The notes under the pieces: model-generated
What the model was told of the DNA's origin: nothing
The model's database searches: none
Seen by the model: only the letters and a program-made list of their open reading frames with translations
Shown here: positions 1 to 11,680 of the stretch, in pieces
How the letters are laid out: each line of letters starts with the position of its first letter
How positions within the stretch are numbered: position 1 is the first letter of the stretch
Position numbers and translations under genes: made by a program
Source: Gnetum montanum
Lineage: Eukaryota; Streptophyta; Gnetopsida; Gnetales; Gnetaceae
Assembly (NCBI GenBank): GCA_015680685.1
Contig: MNCI01020972.1
Coordinates: 50,207 to 114,206 of the forward strand
Direction of reading: 5' to 3'
Length of the DNA stretch: 64,000 bases

Positions 1-2
1 AC

Positions 3-695
3 GTTCAACATCTTGTTTCTTCATTTGGGCCACCATACCCTATCTCACCACAATATCATTCTCCACAATACTATCAGCCCATACCTCCAACACAACCACC
101 ACCTTTTGAACCTTATATTCCTCCTAACTTTCAAAATTCTCATCCTTTCCCTCCTTCCACAATGCCACCAACTGCTCCTAAGGTGTTTGTGCCATAGCAA
201 CAACCCACGAACAACACTTGTGCTACTGCTATTAATAGCATTGAAAAGCCTCCTCAACATCAAAGGTGTCCTTTCTTTAAACACGGCCGTAGGAAGGGAC
301 GACACAATTCAAAGGCCACTGCACCTTCCAACCCAGCACAAGTCCAACCTTATGGTGCACCCTTACCTTCAAACCTAACACCTCATGTAACTTCATCAGG
401 GCCACCAACTTACACTCCAACAACTATACGGCCCAATGAACACAACCATGGGAGGCATCATCCTAATCCTTGCATACCATCTAACGGTCACCAACATCAT
501 AGTGGGTAAACTCGTTATCCGGGATCTAAATCATATGAAGTGCCCCACTATGCTTATTATGATGTGTGTGAAATCCAAGGGGATAAGTATGAACCGATTT
601 CAATATTTTCAATATGCAAGGATCCTCATTTCCGATTTATTAATCCTTGCCATACTCAACCGTTTAGTTATGGAGGATATCCCCCATTTCAATAA
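3..695 (+). pseudogene. gag: gag C-terminal tail, proline/histidine-rich (element A)
   Basis: A single reading frame runs from base 3 to a terminal TAA at 693-695, broken only by in-frame stops at 195-197 (TAG) and 507-509 (TAA). The product is rich in Pro, Gln, His and Tyr, with a short basic stretch (KHGRRKGR). It has the character of the Pro-rich linker after the gag core in elements D, E and F, although the sequence is diverged. No zinc knuckle or protease motif follows, and the frame ends in AT-rich noncoding DNA. The start is outside the window. I infer a gag tail from its position in the element; an unrelated proline-rich ORF cannot be excluded. Confidence 0.55.
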
Positions 696-2082
696 CAGGC
701 AAGATTAATAAATATTTTTCATTTTCTTTAATTTTACAACTTTTTTTTCCAATTTTTCATTTTTCAAATTTTTGTTTTATCTTTTTATCTTTTTGTGTGT
801 TTGTGTATTTGTATTTTTCCATTTTTGTAAGTAATCTCATCTACGAATAAAACACTCATGTGGATCATTAGTTGAGGTGTGTTCTATGTTATTAAGTCAT
901 GAGTGATCAATTATTTGGAATAGTGAGCCCATTACACCCACTCATCCACTCTACAAATAAGAGGTTCAGTTTGAGGGTACAGTGATATTCTTGAAATTTC
1001 TAAAACTTAAAATTAATTTTGTGTTCATTGTACCCAGAATGAAGAAGGATGGACCAAGAGGGAATGATTAAGGTGTGACATCAAGGGGACTTATGGATTC
1101 TCTTTGGCGACCTGTGTGGGAGTTATCATGCAATATGGTTGTACTAAGATCCTTGTAGATCTATTGAAAAATGGGAGTAAGAGTAATCAAAAGGGCACTT
1201 GAAAATCAAACGTTGTTCAAGGGGGTCCCACTGGAAAGACATGCACCCATGCCTGAGGATTGGTAGCTTCTCTGGATTGAGTAAAGTGAAAAAAAAAGAA
1301 GACAAGAAAAAGAAGTGTCATAAAACAAAAATCACTCCTCCCTTGTACTAAACGTCAAATGATCATATGCCTTGTTGTTATGGTACTCTCATAGTTATTC
1401 ATCATGGGATGAAACGATGCGATGTCACTGATTGAAGGATGGACTTGGTCCTGATCTTAGAAGGATGGGTTAATGAAACCTTAATCATGCTTTACACGTA
1501 GAATTCATTGTGCCCTGGGTCAGTGACCTCATGTCCCAATCTCTACGATCCATTCTCTACTTCGTCTCATCTTATTGTTCGTGTAATTGTAGCTCATGTC
1601 CCTTGTAGCATAGAATTTTCATCTCATTTTTGTGATATTTACATGTGTGTGTTTTGTGGAGTTAGTGTGGATTACATTTAACCCTTCTAGTGCCCACAGA
1701 CACTTTAAGTATGGTTACACAAGGGAATAATAAGTTGAAACTTGCTTTGGGGAGGACCCACTTATGTAATTTTTCATAATCTTTACTAATTCTCTAGCTC
1801 AAACACATAATTTCTTACCCTCAGCTTAATTTTTCATAATTTTTTTCCCTACCATTATCCCTCTATAATTCCTACATTCCAATGTACCATTACATTCCCT
1901 TTTCTTCATAACCGCCAAATTTTTAATTGCTAAATTCACATCTTTATCATTACGAGTGCCTCTCGAATTAATAAAATTACCCTAGGATATCTTAATACTT
2001 GACAATTTCCTCAATTTACACCATTAATTTCAAGAAAATAATTAAAATTTCAATATTTTTCATGTGTCCCACATCACTGGGG
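696..2082 (+). other. Noncoding 3' region of element A
   Basis: There is no convincing gene. A T-rich stretch (700-840) is followed by sequence alignable by eye to 6518-7564 plus 15920-16100 of element B, for example 'tgtgacatcaagggg' near 1074 and near 6929. It includes the block 'tgctttggggaggacccac' at 1744-1762, which recurs at the same relative place in the other copies. It ends in a purine-rich 'cactgggga' just before the internal promoter-like block. Confidence 0.6.
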
Positions 2083-2150
2083 ATGAGATATCGCATACGC
2101 GATGTACCGTACATGATATCACGTCCTATTTTCCTATAAATAGGACACCC
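2083..2150 (+). promoter_or_regulatory. Internal promoter-like block of element A (palindromes plus TATA box)
   Basis: The block starts 'tgagatatcgcatacgcgat', continues with a second inverted GATATC-type motif (2113-2122), and reaches TATAAATA at 2135-2142. The order (purine tract, TGAG start, GATATCGC palindromes, TATAAATA) is that of this element's own LTR U3 (5574-5727). It lies upstream of the second ORF at 2612. I infer either a promoter for that ORF or a relic of an internal LTR. Element B has an equivalent block at 16371-16450 with a different palindrome. Confidence 0.5.
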
Positions 2151-2313
2151 CCACCACAACACTTAGCAGCATTTTTCCATTTACACGGGGGGAATTTTTG
2201 AAATTTTTCTCTACAACTTGCGATTGCGTGACCCTCGCTTTTTCACTCATATCTCGCTCATTGGTGCTCCGATTTTAATTCTATTTGAACCTACTTGAAT
2301 CCGGAGTGTTCAG

Positions 2314-2330
2314 TTCAGTCGTGGGGGAGA
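2314..2330 (+). other. Second polypurine-tract-like motif, element A
   Basis: The sequence 'ttcagtcgtgggggaga' resembles the 3' polypurine tract next to the LTRs of this family (consensus TCAGTCATGGGGG) but lies about 3.2 kb upstream of the 3' LTR. An equivalent occurs in B (16598-16614), D (20592-20610) and E (50988-51001). Confidence 0.5.
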
Positions 2331-2611
2331 GACACTTGCCAAAAAGTGCCTAAATTTTTTGAAATTTATCATCGCCCAAAGGACATCAATTAGGGTAATT
2401 AACACTAACACTTAGAAAAATTGTGCCAAAAATCATATGACCTTAGGTACACCAGGAGATTAAAATGAAATCCACCTAAGTCATAGGATCCATTATTATA
2501 ATTTTCAGGCATGATCACATGATAACATAAGATCTTTCATTAAAGGCATGTAGTAATCTATAACTTGAATTCGAAAATAACCTTACTAACATTTGGCCCA
2601 TGTGATTATAG

Positions 2612-5402
2612 ATGGCCCTGAAACGTGCACAGCAAGGCGGTCTTATTCAAGGTGGAGCGAACCAACCTCGGAGAGGCAGAAGATAGGTCCCTGCTGGACA
2701 ACATGCAGAATAGGAGGTGCAATCATTCAGCATCTATCAAGAAGAACCTCCTACCAGATGGTTTGGGCAAGCAGAAAGAGGAGCTGCTGTTGTGCCTAAA
2801 TCGGGACAACAACTCACGTTGCCCTCGAAGTGTGTTCAGGCTATCCATGAGAAGTCCACATTCGTTGTTGTGATTATGGAGCTAAACATTGAATCTTTTG
2901 CAAAGTTTGCTCCTAAGGCTATTAGGGATCACCTCAAGGGGTCTCCCTTATGGCCTATCCTCTCTAAGTACAGTGCCTAGTACCTAGGTGAAATGTACCT
3001 GTTTTCGCATAATAAGGAGTAAGGCACCATAGTTAACATTTGTGGTATGACAGTAGACTTTTCTACATAGGCAATTTCAGAAGTGTTAAACCTTTCGAAT
3101 TCAGGCCCCCATGTTGCTCGGCTATCTACCCAATCGGACCCTGATGTGTGAAGGGATTGGTTAGAGAAGGCTTATGGCAAAGATAAAACTTTTGGATAAT
3201 TGACGATGAAAGAGCAGGTTTATTTCAAAATTGGAACCTATCACCTCTTCCCCACAAAAGGTTTGAAAAGAATATCAACGTATGCGGCAAGGGGATGTGT
3301 AGTGTTGATGGGAAAGGTTAACACTAACCTTCCCCATCTATATTTGATAGAGATCCTAAGGCAATTTGAAGAATAAAAATTAGGGAAGATAGCACTTCCT
3401 TCTCCTTGCCTTATCAGAAAACTGTGCCGATGGGTTGGTATTTAGGGATACACAAATGGCGTCCTCTGAAAGGTCCAGAATGCTTCTTATGTTGAGTTAT
3501 TAAAGGTGCCAGCTCCAAGAAAGAGCACTGGCGAAGAGCTGAGACCAGATGAAGAAGAACAAAAAATTACTAGATCACCTACAACTCAACTTTCAGGACC
3601 TAGTCAACTTCTAGCCACAGGTCCCAGCCAACAACAAGAAGCAAGACCTAGCATAGGCCAAGATCAGCCGCCACCACTGCAAGACTACAGACCGTCGAAG
3701 TGCCATCTTAGGGCCATCACTGAAATGGTTAGTTGAGGAAGTCATAATGATGCAAAATACTTCCACATCATCGATGATGCCGACCAGCCTACTATTTCAT
3801 TAGATCACACAAGGGGTGAATTATCAATTCAAACAGGAGGAGGGGAAAGCAGATGGTCACAATAGATCTCAGGAAATGTGTCATCTTTTTTAAAGTGTAG
3901 TTAGAGACTGGTGAAGGGGCCACTTTGGTGGTCATGCAACACTAGGATGCCGCAGGAGCTACTGAAGTGATTGCTGACCACATCAAGGAATCGTTTAACA
4001 TACCTATTGTGCCACTGGTAGATCTTTCAAGAGCACAGGATGCACAAAATCTTATCGAAACCTCAATGACTCCTACGGAACATGAGGATGTACTTGACAG
4101 ATTGCTTCAAATAGGACAAGTAATGACATCTCTATTTGACATCCCCCAGGATGTAATAGCAATTCAATCAGACCTCATTTCCACAAAGGGGAAGCTAGTC
4201 ATATCCGAAGTAAGGGCGGAGCATGCTGAAGCCAAAGTGCAGAAACTACAAGAGCAGCTCGTAGCCTTACAAGCAACACAGCGGGATCCTTTTCAATTTT
4301 TTCCCGCAAACTAGTTGGAAAATTTTAGAATCGAGCAATTAGCAAAGCTAACTGCAGAAAATAAGAAGGTGGCAGAAGAAAAGGAGATGTCCACTTGGGA
4401 TGCCTTGGTAGCAACGATGAAAACTGATGCGCATATTAAGGCACCTAAGACCTTAGAAGAAGAGAATAAGCAGTTGGTTATAGATAACCTTCGGTTGACT
4501 TCTATGAAGAAACAAAAGAATGTTCTCGATGAACACTTTCATCAGCTACGAGAACAATTCATTTAGGTCAACTGAGATGTAAGCCATTTAGCTAGAGAGA
4601 ACCGAACCCTCTCAATGGAGGAGGTACACACTATTCACCAGAAATCAACAATTGAGATAAGCGCATGGCAGAATGAGGCTAAACGACATGAGAAGCTGAA
4701 CGAGCATTTCCATGATTAGGTGGGGATGTACAAATAAATCCTGCAGAAGGAGATCCATATGGCCAAGGCTCAAATCAACAACATCAGTGCTCAGGACACT
4801 GATTGGAGGGCCATATTAGACACTTATGCCTTCACCCACTAAGAGGAAATTATGAACTGGGACCTGTAGATCCAAGACTTATCAAATACATGGAGTTGGC
4901 AAACCTTAGATATGCCAACCTGGCCATGTTAACAGTAGGACACCCAAGGTTAGAGCTCAAGCAGCAGGTAGCTTCCACCCACATCAAATATGAAGTAGAA
5001 TTTGCAGAGCACAACAAGCTAGCTAAGAAACTAGATGTTGCAAATTCTGAACTTGCAGTGGTAAAAGAAAGCTACCAAGGATAGAAAGATGTAACAACTG
5101 ACTTGGCTTGACGGCTAACAAAGCTTCATGAATACAAAGAAAAAGCCAGAGCCTATGAAGAGGAACAATGGGTGTTCGCGGCATGGTATGTTAAAGCTAA
5201 TTAGATTTTCCTGCAACTACCCTATCCATGGGAAGCGTGGACTCCGTCAAACATTGAAACATTAGCATGGATGGCACAAGATCCTTAGAATGAAGAGGAG
5301 AAGCTCCAGGCCATTCTTCAGCGTCATCAACCTTCAAAGCTTGGAGCACATGACAAAGGGAAAGCACCCATGGAGGAGCCACCACCACCAGGAACTACAT
5401 GA
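2612..5402 (+). pseudogene. Accessory ORF of element A: plant-transposon-protein-like domain plus coiled coil
   Basis: A broken ORF of roughly 900 codons lies where Athila elements carry an env-position ORF. It is read in three successive frames: 2612 to about 3740, about 3967 to 4790, and 4803 to the TGA at 5400-5402, each with stops. Near residues 90-275 the order of motifs (VNICGMTVDFS, a Leu-rich turn, KIGTYHLFP, then LPSPCLIRKLC) resembles the putative plant transposon protein family (Transposase_32) as I know it. After a Gln/Pro-rich linker (3560-3700) come two long Glu/Lys/Leu/Gln-rich stretches (3967-4566 and 4803-5090) that look like coiled coil, then a basic-proline tail (KGKAPMEEPPPP). 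The ATG directly follows TATAG and lies downstream of TTACTAAC, like a splice acceptor with branch point. Function is unknown; the domain call is by eye. Confidence 0.5.
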
Positions 5403-5557
5403 GTTTCACATTTTTGTAGTTGTAGTATTTTTTCTCTATGTTGTGTCTTCCCACTCTGCGACATTGTTTCATTTCTTTTCCTAGTTAATAATCCCATACC
5501 TATCCATTGTGTAATCAATGGAACTTGTTCTCTTTTTAACTTAAGGATGATTTTTTA

Positions 5558-5573
5558 TTCAGTCTTGGGGCTA
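5558..5573 (+). other. Polypurine tract of element A
   Basis: The tract 'ttcagtcttggggcta' directly precedes the 3' LTR, at the position and with the sequence of the 'tcatgggggta' tracts in E and F. It would prime plus-strand synthesis. Confidence 0.7.
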
Positions 5574-6517
5574 TGATGAGACACGTTTTTCATAGGCCAC
5601 GATATTGCGTATGTGATATCGCATCCACCGCAATATCGCATCCCTTGTGATATCATGTACGCGATATCACGTCTTCCCTACGATATCGCGTACGCGATAT
5701 CACAGTCTACCACCATATCTATAAATAAGAGGCAGCTCTCCCTTGTTGGAAAATAGGAGTTAGAAGTAGCAAACCTCTAGAAGTTTGATCCCTCCAAAGT
5801 TAGATTATTTTTCCATGTTTGCCTGCAGTGTGGTGAATGTAATTGTATGGTGTCTTTATTCGAGTGGACGTACTTGGACACACACATGACCGATAATAAA
5901 GATCGATATTACTTTATCATTGCAACATTCACTTTGTTATTTATTGTTTGTTTATTTCTTTAATGTTATTTGCTATTTTTTCTCTCTCACCCTTAAACTC
6001 CTAGAACGTGGAACGAGTACAACTTGATTATGAGCATTTAAGTGTGACTGCTTGGTAGCCCAGTGGTGTAGCTAGGATCTATGCTTGGTAATCCCAGTGG
6101 CATATTTGGGATTTGCACTTGGTAATCCCAGTGGTGTACCTAGGATCTACGCTTGGTAAATCCCAATGGTAGTCGTGCATGAGGTCCAAGATGTGTACGG
6201 TTGATCAAGGAATCGGTTGCTCGTTGCACTTAGGCTAGATTAGATTCTCTTACCCTTTTCCTCCTAGTTTAGCTTAGTTAATATTATTTTCCACTGCCTT
6301 CAAGAGTAGCGCTGAATTAGGAACACATCATACACCTCACGCTAGACTAAACCATACATGAAAAATATAATACTAGTCCAGGTGGAAAGACAGCGAACTG
6401 CAACCTAAGGATAACTATCTAGGTGCCACAACTAGTCCATCTGCGGAGTTCGACTAGATCGCACGTGCTACACTCATTTCGTATGATTGAGTGTAGGGGT
6501 ACCTTTGCCACTCATCA
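5574..6517 (+). repeat. 3' LTR of element A
   Basis: A 944-bp LTR beginning TGATGAG and ending CTCATCA. U3 holds several GATATCGC-type palindromes, including a perfect 20-bp one at 5682-5701 (gatatcgcgtacgcgatatc), just before TATAAATA at 5720-5727. Further in are the family's 'gagcatttaagtg' and 'ggtaatcccagtgg' segments and the terminal 'gtaggggtacc'. The 5' LTR is outside the window, so the pair cannot be compared. Confidence 0.85.
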
Positions 6518-7564
6518 TATACTTTTTAATTTCCTAATAATTTCTTAATTCTTTAACATTTTTCTATTCAATGATGATTTCCATTCTTTTAATATTTTTC
6601 ATTCTTTTCATATTTTTCCATTCTTACTATATTTTTCATACTCTATTTTCATTTTCTTTGTAATATTTTTCATTGTTAATAAAACACACCAAGAATAAGG
6701 CAAGATGTAGTCCATAAGGTGAATATTTCTCTATGTTATCAAGTCATAAGGGACCAATTATTTGTATAGTGAGACCACAACATTCATCCGCCCATTCCAT
6801 TAATAAGAGGCTCTTACCATGGCCATAATAATATTCTTTCCATTATAAAACTAAGAACAAACTTGTGATCATTATGCATAGATTAGAAAGAGAAGAACCT
6901 AGTGAGAATGAAAAGGGTGTGACATCAAGGGGTTTTGTGGATTCTCTTGGATTACAACTAAGAGTTCTATCCGATTACTTAGGCTTCATTATATCCTTGT
7001 AAATCTAACAAAAAATGGAAGTAAGAGTATGATAAATACTTCTTTACCATGTCACTGGAAATACATGATACCCATGCTTGAAGGTAGTCCTTTAGTAAGG
7101 TTGACACAATTAAAAATAAAATCCATGCACAGAATAAATTTCTAGGGTTTCCACTAGAAAGACATGTTATCCATGCCTAAAGTAAATGGCTTCCTAGGAA
7201 TCTAAAAGAATAAAATGTGAAATGAATAAACTCATCCCTTGGACAATACACCAAGTGGTAACAATTTTTGCAACAATGGTAGTCTTATGGTTGTAAATCC
7301 AAGAGATGAAATGATGTGATGTCATTGGAAAGTGGTTTGGACTTAGTTTGAATCTTGGAAAGAAGGGCAAATGATTACTTTAACCATTAATAACACACAA
7401 GGATCCATTATTCCTATGGTAAGATACCTCATGTTCCAAGTTCTGCAATCCTTTCTGTAGTCCATCTCACCTTACTATAAATTCAGTCATAACTTGTGGT
7501 TTTGTATAGTATAGCATCATTTTTCCAATTTGGTGATATTAACATGTGTGTTTTGATGGATAGG
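6518..7564 (+). mobile_element. Element B, left visible part: 3' untranslated region of an Athila-like element
   Basis: No gene here. The stretch aligns by eye with 700-1680 of element A: T-rich start, 'aataagaggct', 'tgtgacatcaaggggtt', and 'aagacatg' near 7160. It is interrupted at 7564 by element C and resumes at 15920, where the expected continuation (about equal to 1680-2082) is found. The gag side of B would lie left of element A, outside the window. Confidence 0.65.
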
Positions 7565-8447
7565 TGATGAGCAGTAAGGTACCCCTACACCCAACCATAA
7601 AAATCACAAGCATTCACATGTAATCCGATCGAATTCCATAGACTATAGTTACTAAGTACACTAGAGCTAAATAACATGTGCATGTTGTTTTTTCATTGTC
7701 TTCTCAGTCCTACTTATGAAATGCAATTGTATGGTTAAGTGTAATTAAGGCATATGATTTTTATTATTTTGTGTTTTTATGGAGTTACTCACCTAGAACA
7801 AGAGTAGAAGTAAAGGTAATTAAAAGTAAGAGCAATTAATTGCTAAGTAAAATATAGTCTAATCTAGCATAGCACAAGTAACCATTCTCAATTCCCAAAC
7901 ACATCCTAAACTTTGTGCAAACACTGTTGGGTTGTCAAATGCTAGTTGTTTCTGAGCTACCAAGTGTCACATGTATGCTCGAAGGGTTCGTGCTTATGTA
8001 ACTTAATGATTTTCTTAATTGATCAAAATTAATTGCTACATAAATAACATTAATGTAAATTGCATGAAATAATAATATGTAAATGCATAAGAGAGAATCT
8101 CAAGTGCTACAAGGAATAGATCAAAGAGCTCTTCCTTATTGCCAACAAAATGGTATGCTTATGTACATCAATGCTTGAATAAAGATCCATTCACACTTAG
8201 ACCTTCTATTGTGGGCACTTAGAAAATATTTTAACTTTCAAATGGATGAACTGTAAGAGCTTCACTATGGACTCCTAAAAAATTACTCCCAATTGTGCAC
8301 CTGGGCGTTGTATTTATAGACCCAAAATTAACCCTATGATATCGGATGTACGATATGGCATTTATGCTACGATATTGTGTACTCAATATCATGTACCCAA
8401 TATTGTAGCCACCTCAATATCAGAGTAATGAAAAACATGATTTAGTA
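7565..8447 (-). repeat. 3' LTR of element C
   Basis: An 883-bp LTR, read on the minus strand. The outer end is tgatgagcag at 7565. The inner end (8440-8447) is decayed from TGATAAATCATG. The TATA box (minus TATAAATA) is at 8311-8318, with degenerate GATATCG-type palindromes between 8335 and 8420. Bases 8000-8447 match the surviving 5' LTR piece 15474-15919 closely. Confidence 0.8.
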
Positions 8448-10430
8448 TACCCCCACAACTAAATGAAAACTTGTCCTCCAGTACAGAAGAAGAAGAACAA
8501 GTCCTTTACAAAATATAATAGAGGGTGTAGACTTATTTGACTGACATGCAAAGTGATAGAGAAAATAGACAAATACAAAAGTGCCCAAGCATACAATATG
8601 ATAATGGTATATAACATTGGGTGTTCATAACAATAGGAAAGAACACCAATGGATCCAAAGAACATCTAATCCCTCTTGGTATCAGAAGAATGAGGGAGAT
8701 ATAGAAGAGATCCAGCGATCATGAATAATCTCCCACAAGTGATATAGTTGCATCCTCCTTGGTTATGATAGTCCTGCTTCTAGTCGACGCTTCCCACTAC
8801 AATCACAAAAAAACCAAGGATTGGTATTTATAGTGCAACAAACAATGGCTAAGTACCTTCTCTCATTGGTGATTTTATCTAGCCATGTTGTGATTGTGAT
8901 AGATTGGTTGCTTGATGTTGTTAGTGGAAAGATAGACAAAGGGGTTAAATAAAAGAAGCAATCCAAAAAATTCATAAAATGCTTAACACAAGGAATACTA
9001 TAAAGAGGGTATTCACAACAATACAAAGGAGTTCATTACAAATACTTGTGAAGGTGCATACAGTTGGATGACATGGATAGGGTAACTAACAAGAATTTGA
9101 ATATAACAATGTCTAAGGGTAAAGAACTTAACTTAACCAAACCAAAAGATATGTAAGTGGGTCCTCACCAAAGTAGGCACAAGCCTTTTATGCCCTTGCA
9201 AAACTTCAAACCAAGGAGTCTGTGGGAACCTTGGATGATTAATGCTTATGGAAAGTTAAGTATAAAAACTCAAAAGTAACTGACTGAGAAACCCAACACA
9301 TCAAAGCAGAACATTGAATAAAAACATGAAATTGGCAGTGAGGTGAGACATGGAAAGCATAAATGGATGATAGAGAAAGTGGAATGGAGTTCCTAATTAT
9401 GGTCACATGCAATCCCTTGTGAAGTTTGTAATTAATTGACTTAGTAGGATCCTTCCTTAATCCAAATCAAAACCAACCACTTTCAGTGACTTTGCATCGA
9501 CATTCTAAGGTAAGTCCATCCCTAGAGATACAAAAATGCTCCCACAAAACAACCATCATTCCAAATTGGAGTGAAGGTAGGAAGTGAGAAAGGGCTTTAG
9601 TTAGAGGAGACAAGACAAGTCTCATAACCAATGCTTATAGTTATTTTTATTTGGTCTAAGGGGTGTGCTTTGAATTCCCATATGTTGTTTTTTTTAATGG
9701 GAACCACACCATGCAAAGACCCATGCATTTTTCACATTTATTTTGTTCAAGGGGTGTGCTTTGAATCCTCATCTGTTTTTTTTATTTGACTTTCTATTAT
9801 GAAATGATGCAGAATAGTGAGAAGCTTATGATAACACTCCTACACACAGGAAAATAGAAAAAACATGAAGAATACCGCATCCATTTGAAGTCACACCCTA
9901 TCCAAACCTTTGATTCCTTCCTAATCATAAAAACTACACAAGTCACCAATTGATTAAATTTGTATTAATGAAGAAGAGAATGCACGCTTCCAAAACAAGA
10001 AAAATCATAGAGTATGTGGATGGGTGAATGATGTGAACTCACTACCTGTTACATGAAAAGAAACCACATCCTAGTCATTAATAATGACATTCATAGTCAA
10101 AAAGCAGATATCAACAATCAAATTACAAATAAAGCATACCACCATCGAGTAGTGCATTACCATTGTACCTGCCACCTTATTAGCATAAAGAGTAGAGACA
10201 CATCAATCACAAGCAACATAACCATAAAATAAAGTAAAAATGTAGAAAATAAACATTAAATATATTAACATTGGTGTAAAAAAAAACTAAGAAAAGACCA
10301 ATAACCTTAAAAATACAAGTATGTAAAATAAATATGTAAAACAAAGAAGATAAAAAAAAGTTGTAAAAACAAAAATGTGTAAAAGAAAAAGGTCAAAAAT
10401 TGAGGAGCTACCAAAAGTATTAGTATGGGT
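8448..10430 (-). other. Polypurine tract and 3' noncoding region of element C
   Basis: The minus strand reads 'agttgtgggggta' next to the LTR (8448-8460), which is the polypurine tract. The rest has no supported gene. It contains the family block (minus of gtgggtcctcaccaaagtagg, 9157-9177) and, just after the integrase end, a second purine tract at 10431-10451. The short ORFs here show no family resemblance. Confidence 0.65.
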
Positions 10431-10451
10431 GGCCATCTCCCCCACAACTAA
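10431..10451 (-). other. PPT-like purine tract just after pol, element C
   Basis: The minus strand reads 'ttagttgtgggggagatggcc'-type sequence immediately after the integrase stop. The same tract is at 21979-22000 (D), 49639-49659 (E) and 46643-46664 (F), always about 1.9-2.2 kb before the true polypurine tract. Confidence 0.55.
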
Positions 10452-10485
10452 GTTGAAATGGAGAGATCCAAAATGTTGATCATGG

Positions 10486-11680
10486 TTATCCATTTGGCAA
10501 GGTGTTTGTTGCATTGGTTGGCTTGGGCTCATAGAAAGGTTTTATTTGTTGAATGTTAATTAATTGTTTCTTATTTGGGCTATCAGGTTTGTAGATGATC
10601 ATGGCCCTAGATGGAAAAGTTTCATCAATAATGTAAGGTCCCTCCCACAATGTTTGGAATTTGGTTTGTTGGGGTACATGTGTAGGATTCCAATAAAGAA
10701 CCTTGTCTCCTAGTTGAAACTTTCCTTTTCTTATTCTAAGGTCATGGCATTTCTTGCTAAATGCCTTATGCATCTCATTGGATGATAAGGCCATTAACTG
10801 ATTTTTTTCTAGCAAGTTGAGACTCATTAATCATTCTTTCTATGCTAGACTAAGATCAAGGTCAAGATCATAGGTTGTAGAGAGTGTATGGAGCTCAAAT
10901 TGGATAGGAAATGTTGGTAGTTTTCCATACACAAGCTCATAGGGAGAATAACCTAACGAAAGTTTCCATGTGGAGTGATAGGCCCAAAGGGCATCATTTA
11001 ATTTAGTGATCCAGTCCCTTTGATATTTACTAATGGTATGTGTTAAAATTTTTGTAATCTCCTGATTAATGACCTCAACTTGACCATTGGCTTGGGGGTG
11101 ATTTGGTGTTGTGAGTTTATGTTCAACCCCCAAGTGTTGCATCAACTTCCAGAAAGTGGCACCTGTAAAATGAGTTCTATTATTAGAAATTAATGCACGA
11201 GGCACACTAAATTTATTTACAACATTTTTTTGTACAAAATGAGCAGCAATGGTGGATGTACAGTCGATGAAAACTGTTGCCTCTACCCACTTGGTACAAT
11301 AGTAAATTGTGACTATTATATATGCCTTTCCATTTGATAAAGGTGCAATGGGATCCATAAAGTTAATGCCCCAAATTTTGAATGGTTCAAGAGGTTGTAT
11401 CCATTGTTTTGGCCCCTCCATTCGAGTTGTCATTCCACCATCCCTCTGGCAACAATCATAAGTGTGAATGAATTGATGTACATCCCTAAAGATTGTTGGC
11501 CAGTAATACCCTACCATGAGGATTTTTATGGCCATGTGTCTCCCAACATAATGGCCCCCACAAGGATGTTCATGAGAATCCTAAAGAATGCAAACTTGAT
11601 TTGTAACAAGGACACACCAACATACCAAGCCATCAAGACAAACCTTGTAAAGGGTTTCATTAATCTCCATGAAATATTTA
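10486..11680 (-). pseudogene. int: Integrase of element C
   Basis: This is the last domain of the gypsy polyprotein and would insert the cDNA. One minus-strand frame runs through here with two clustered stops near 10831-10842 and one near 11584. In order: an HHCC zinc domain (HEHPCGGH ... CC near 11440-11570), a core with the first catalytic Asp in WGINFMDP (codon 11353-11355), the second Asp position changed to Asn in ISNNRTHF (about 11180), Glu kept in NGQVEV (about 11080), and a C-terminal domain with GDKVLYWNP and WEGPYII. No chromodomain is seen before the stop at 10486. The catalytic loss and the stops make it inactive. Confidence 0.85.

Larger units (their letters stand above)
1..6517 (+). 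mobile_element. Element A: Athila-like LTR retrotransposon without visible pol, left end outside window
   Basis: A plus-strand element, seen in order: proline-rich gag tail, noncoding region, internal promoter-like block, a second ORF, polypurine tract and 3' LTR (5574-6517). Where the pol-bearing copies C and E have protease, RT and integrase, this copy passes from the gag tail straight into 3' untranslated sequence, so it looks non-autonomous. The 5' LTR and gag start lie to the left of the window, so the target-site duplication cannot be tested. Its right end abuts the 3' untranslated region of a related element (B), consistent with insertion into B. Family assignment rests on the LTR shared with copies C to F, which carry recognisable Athila-like pol and a tRNA-Asp primer site. 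Confidence 0.75.
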
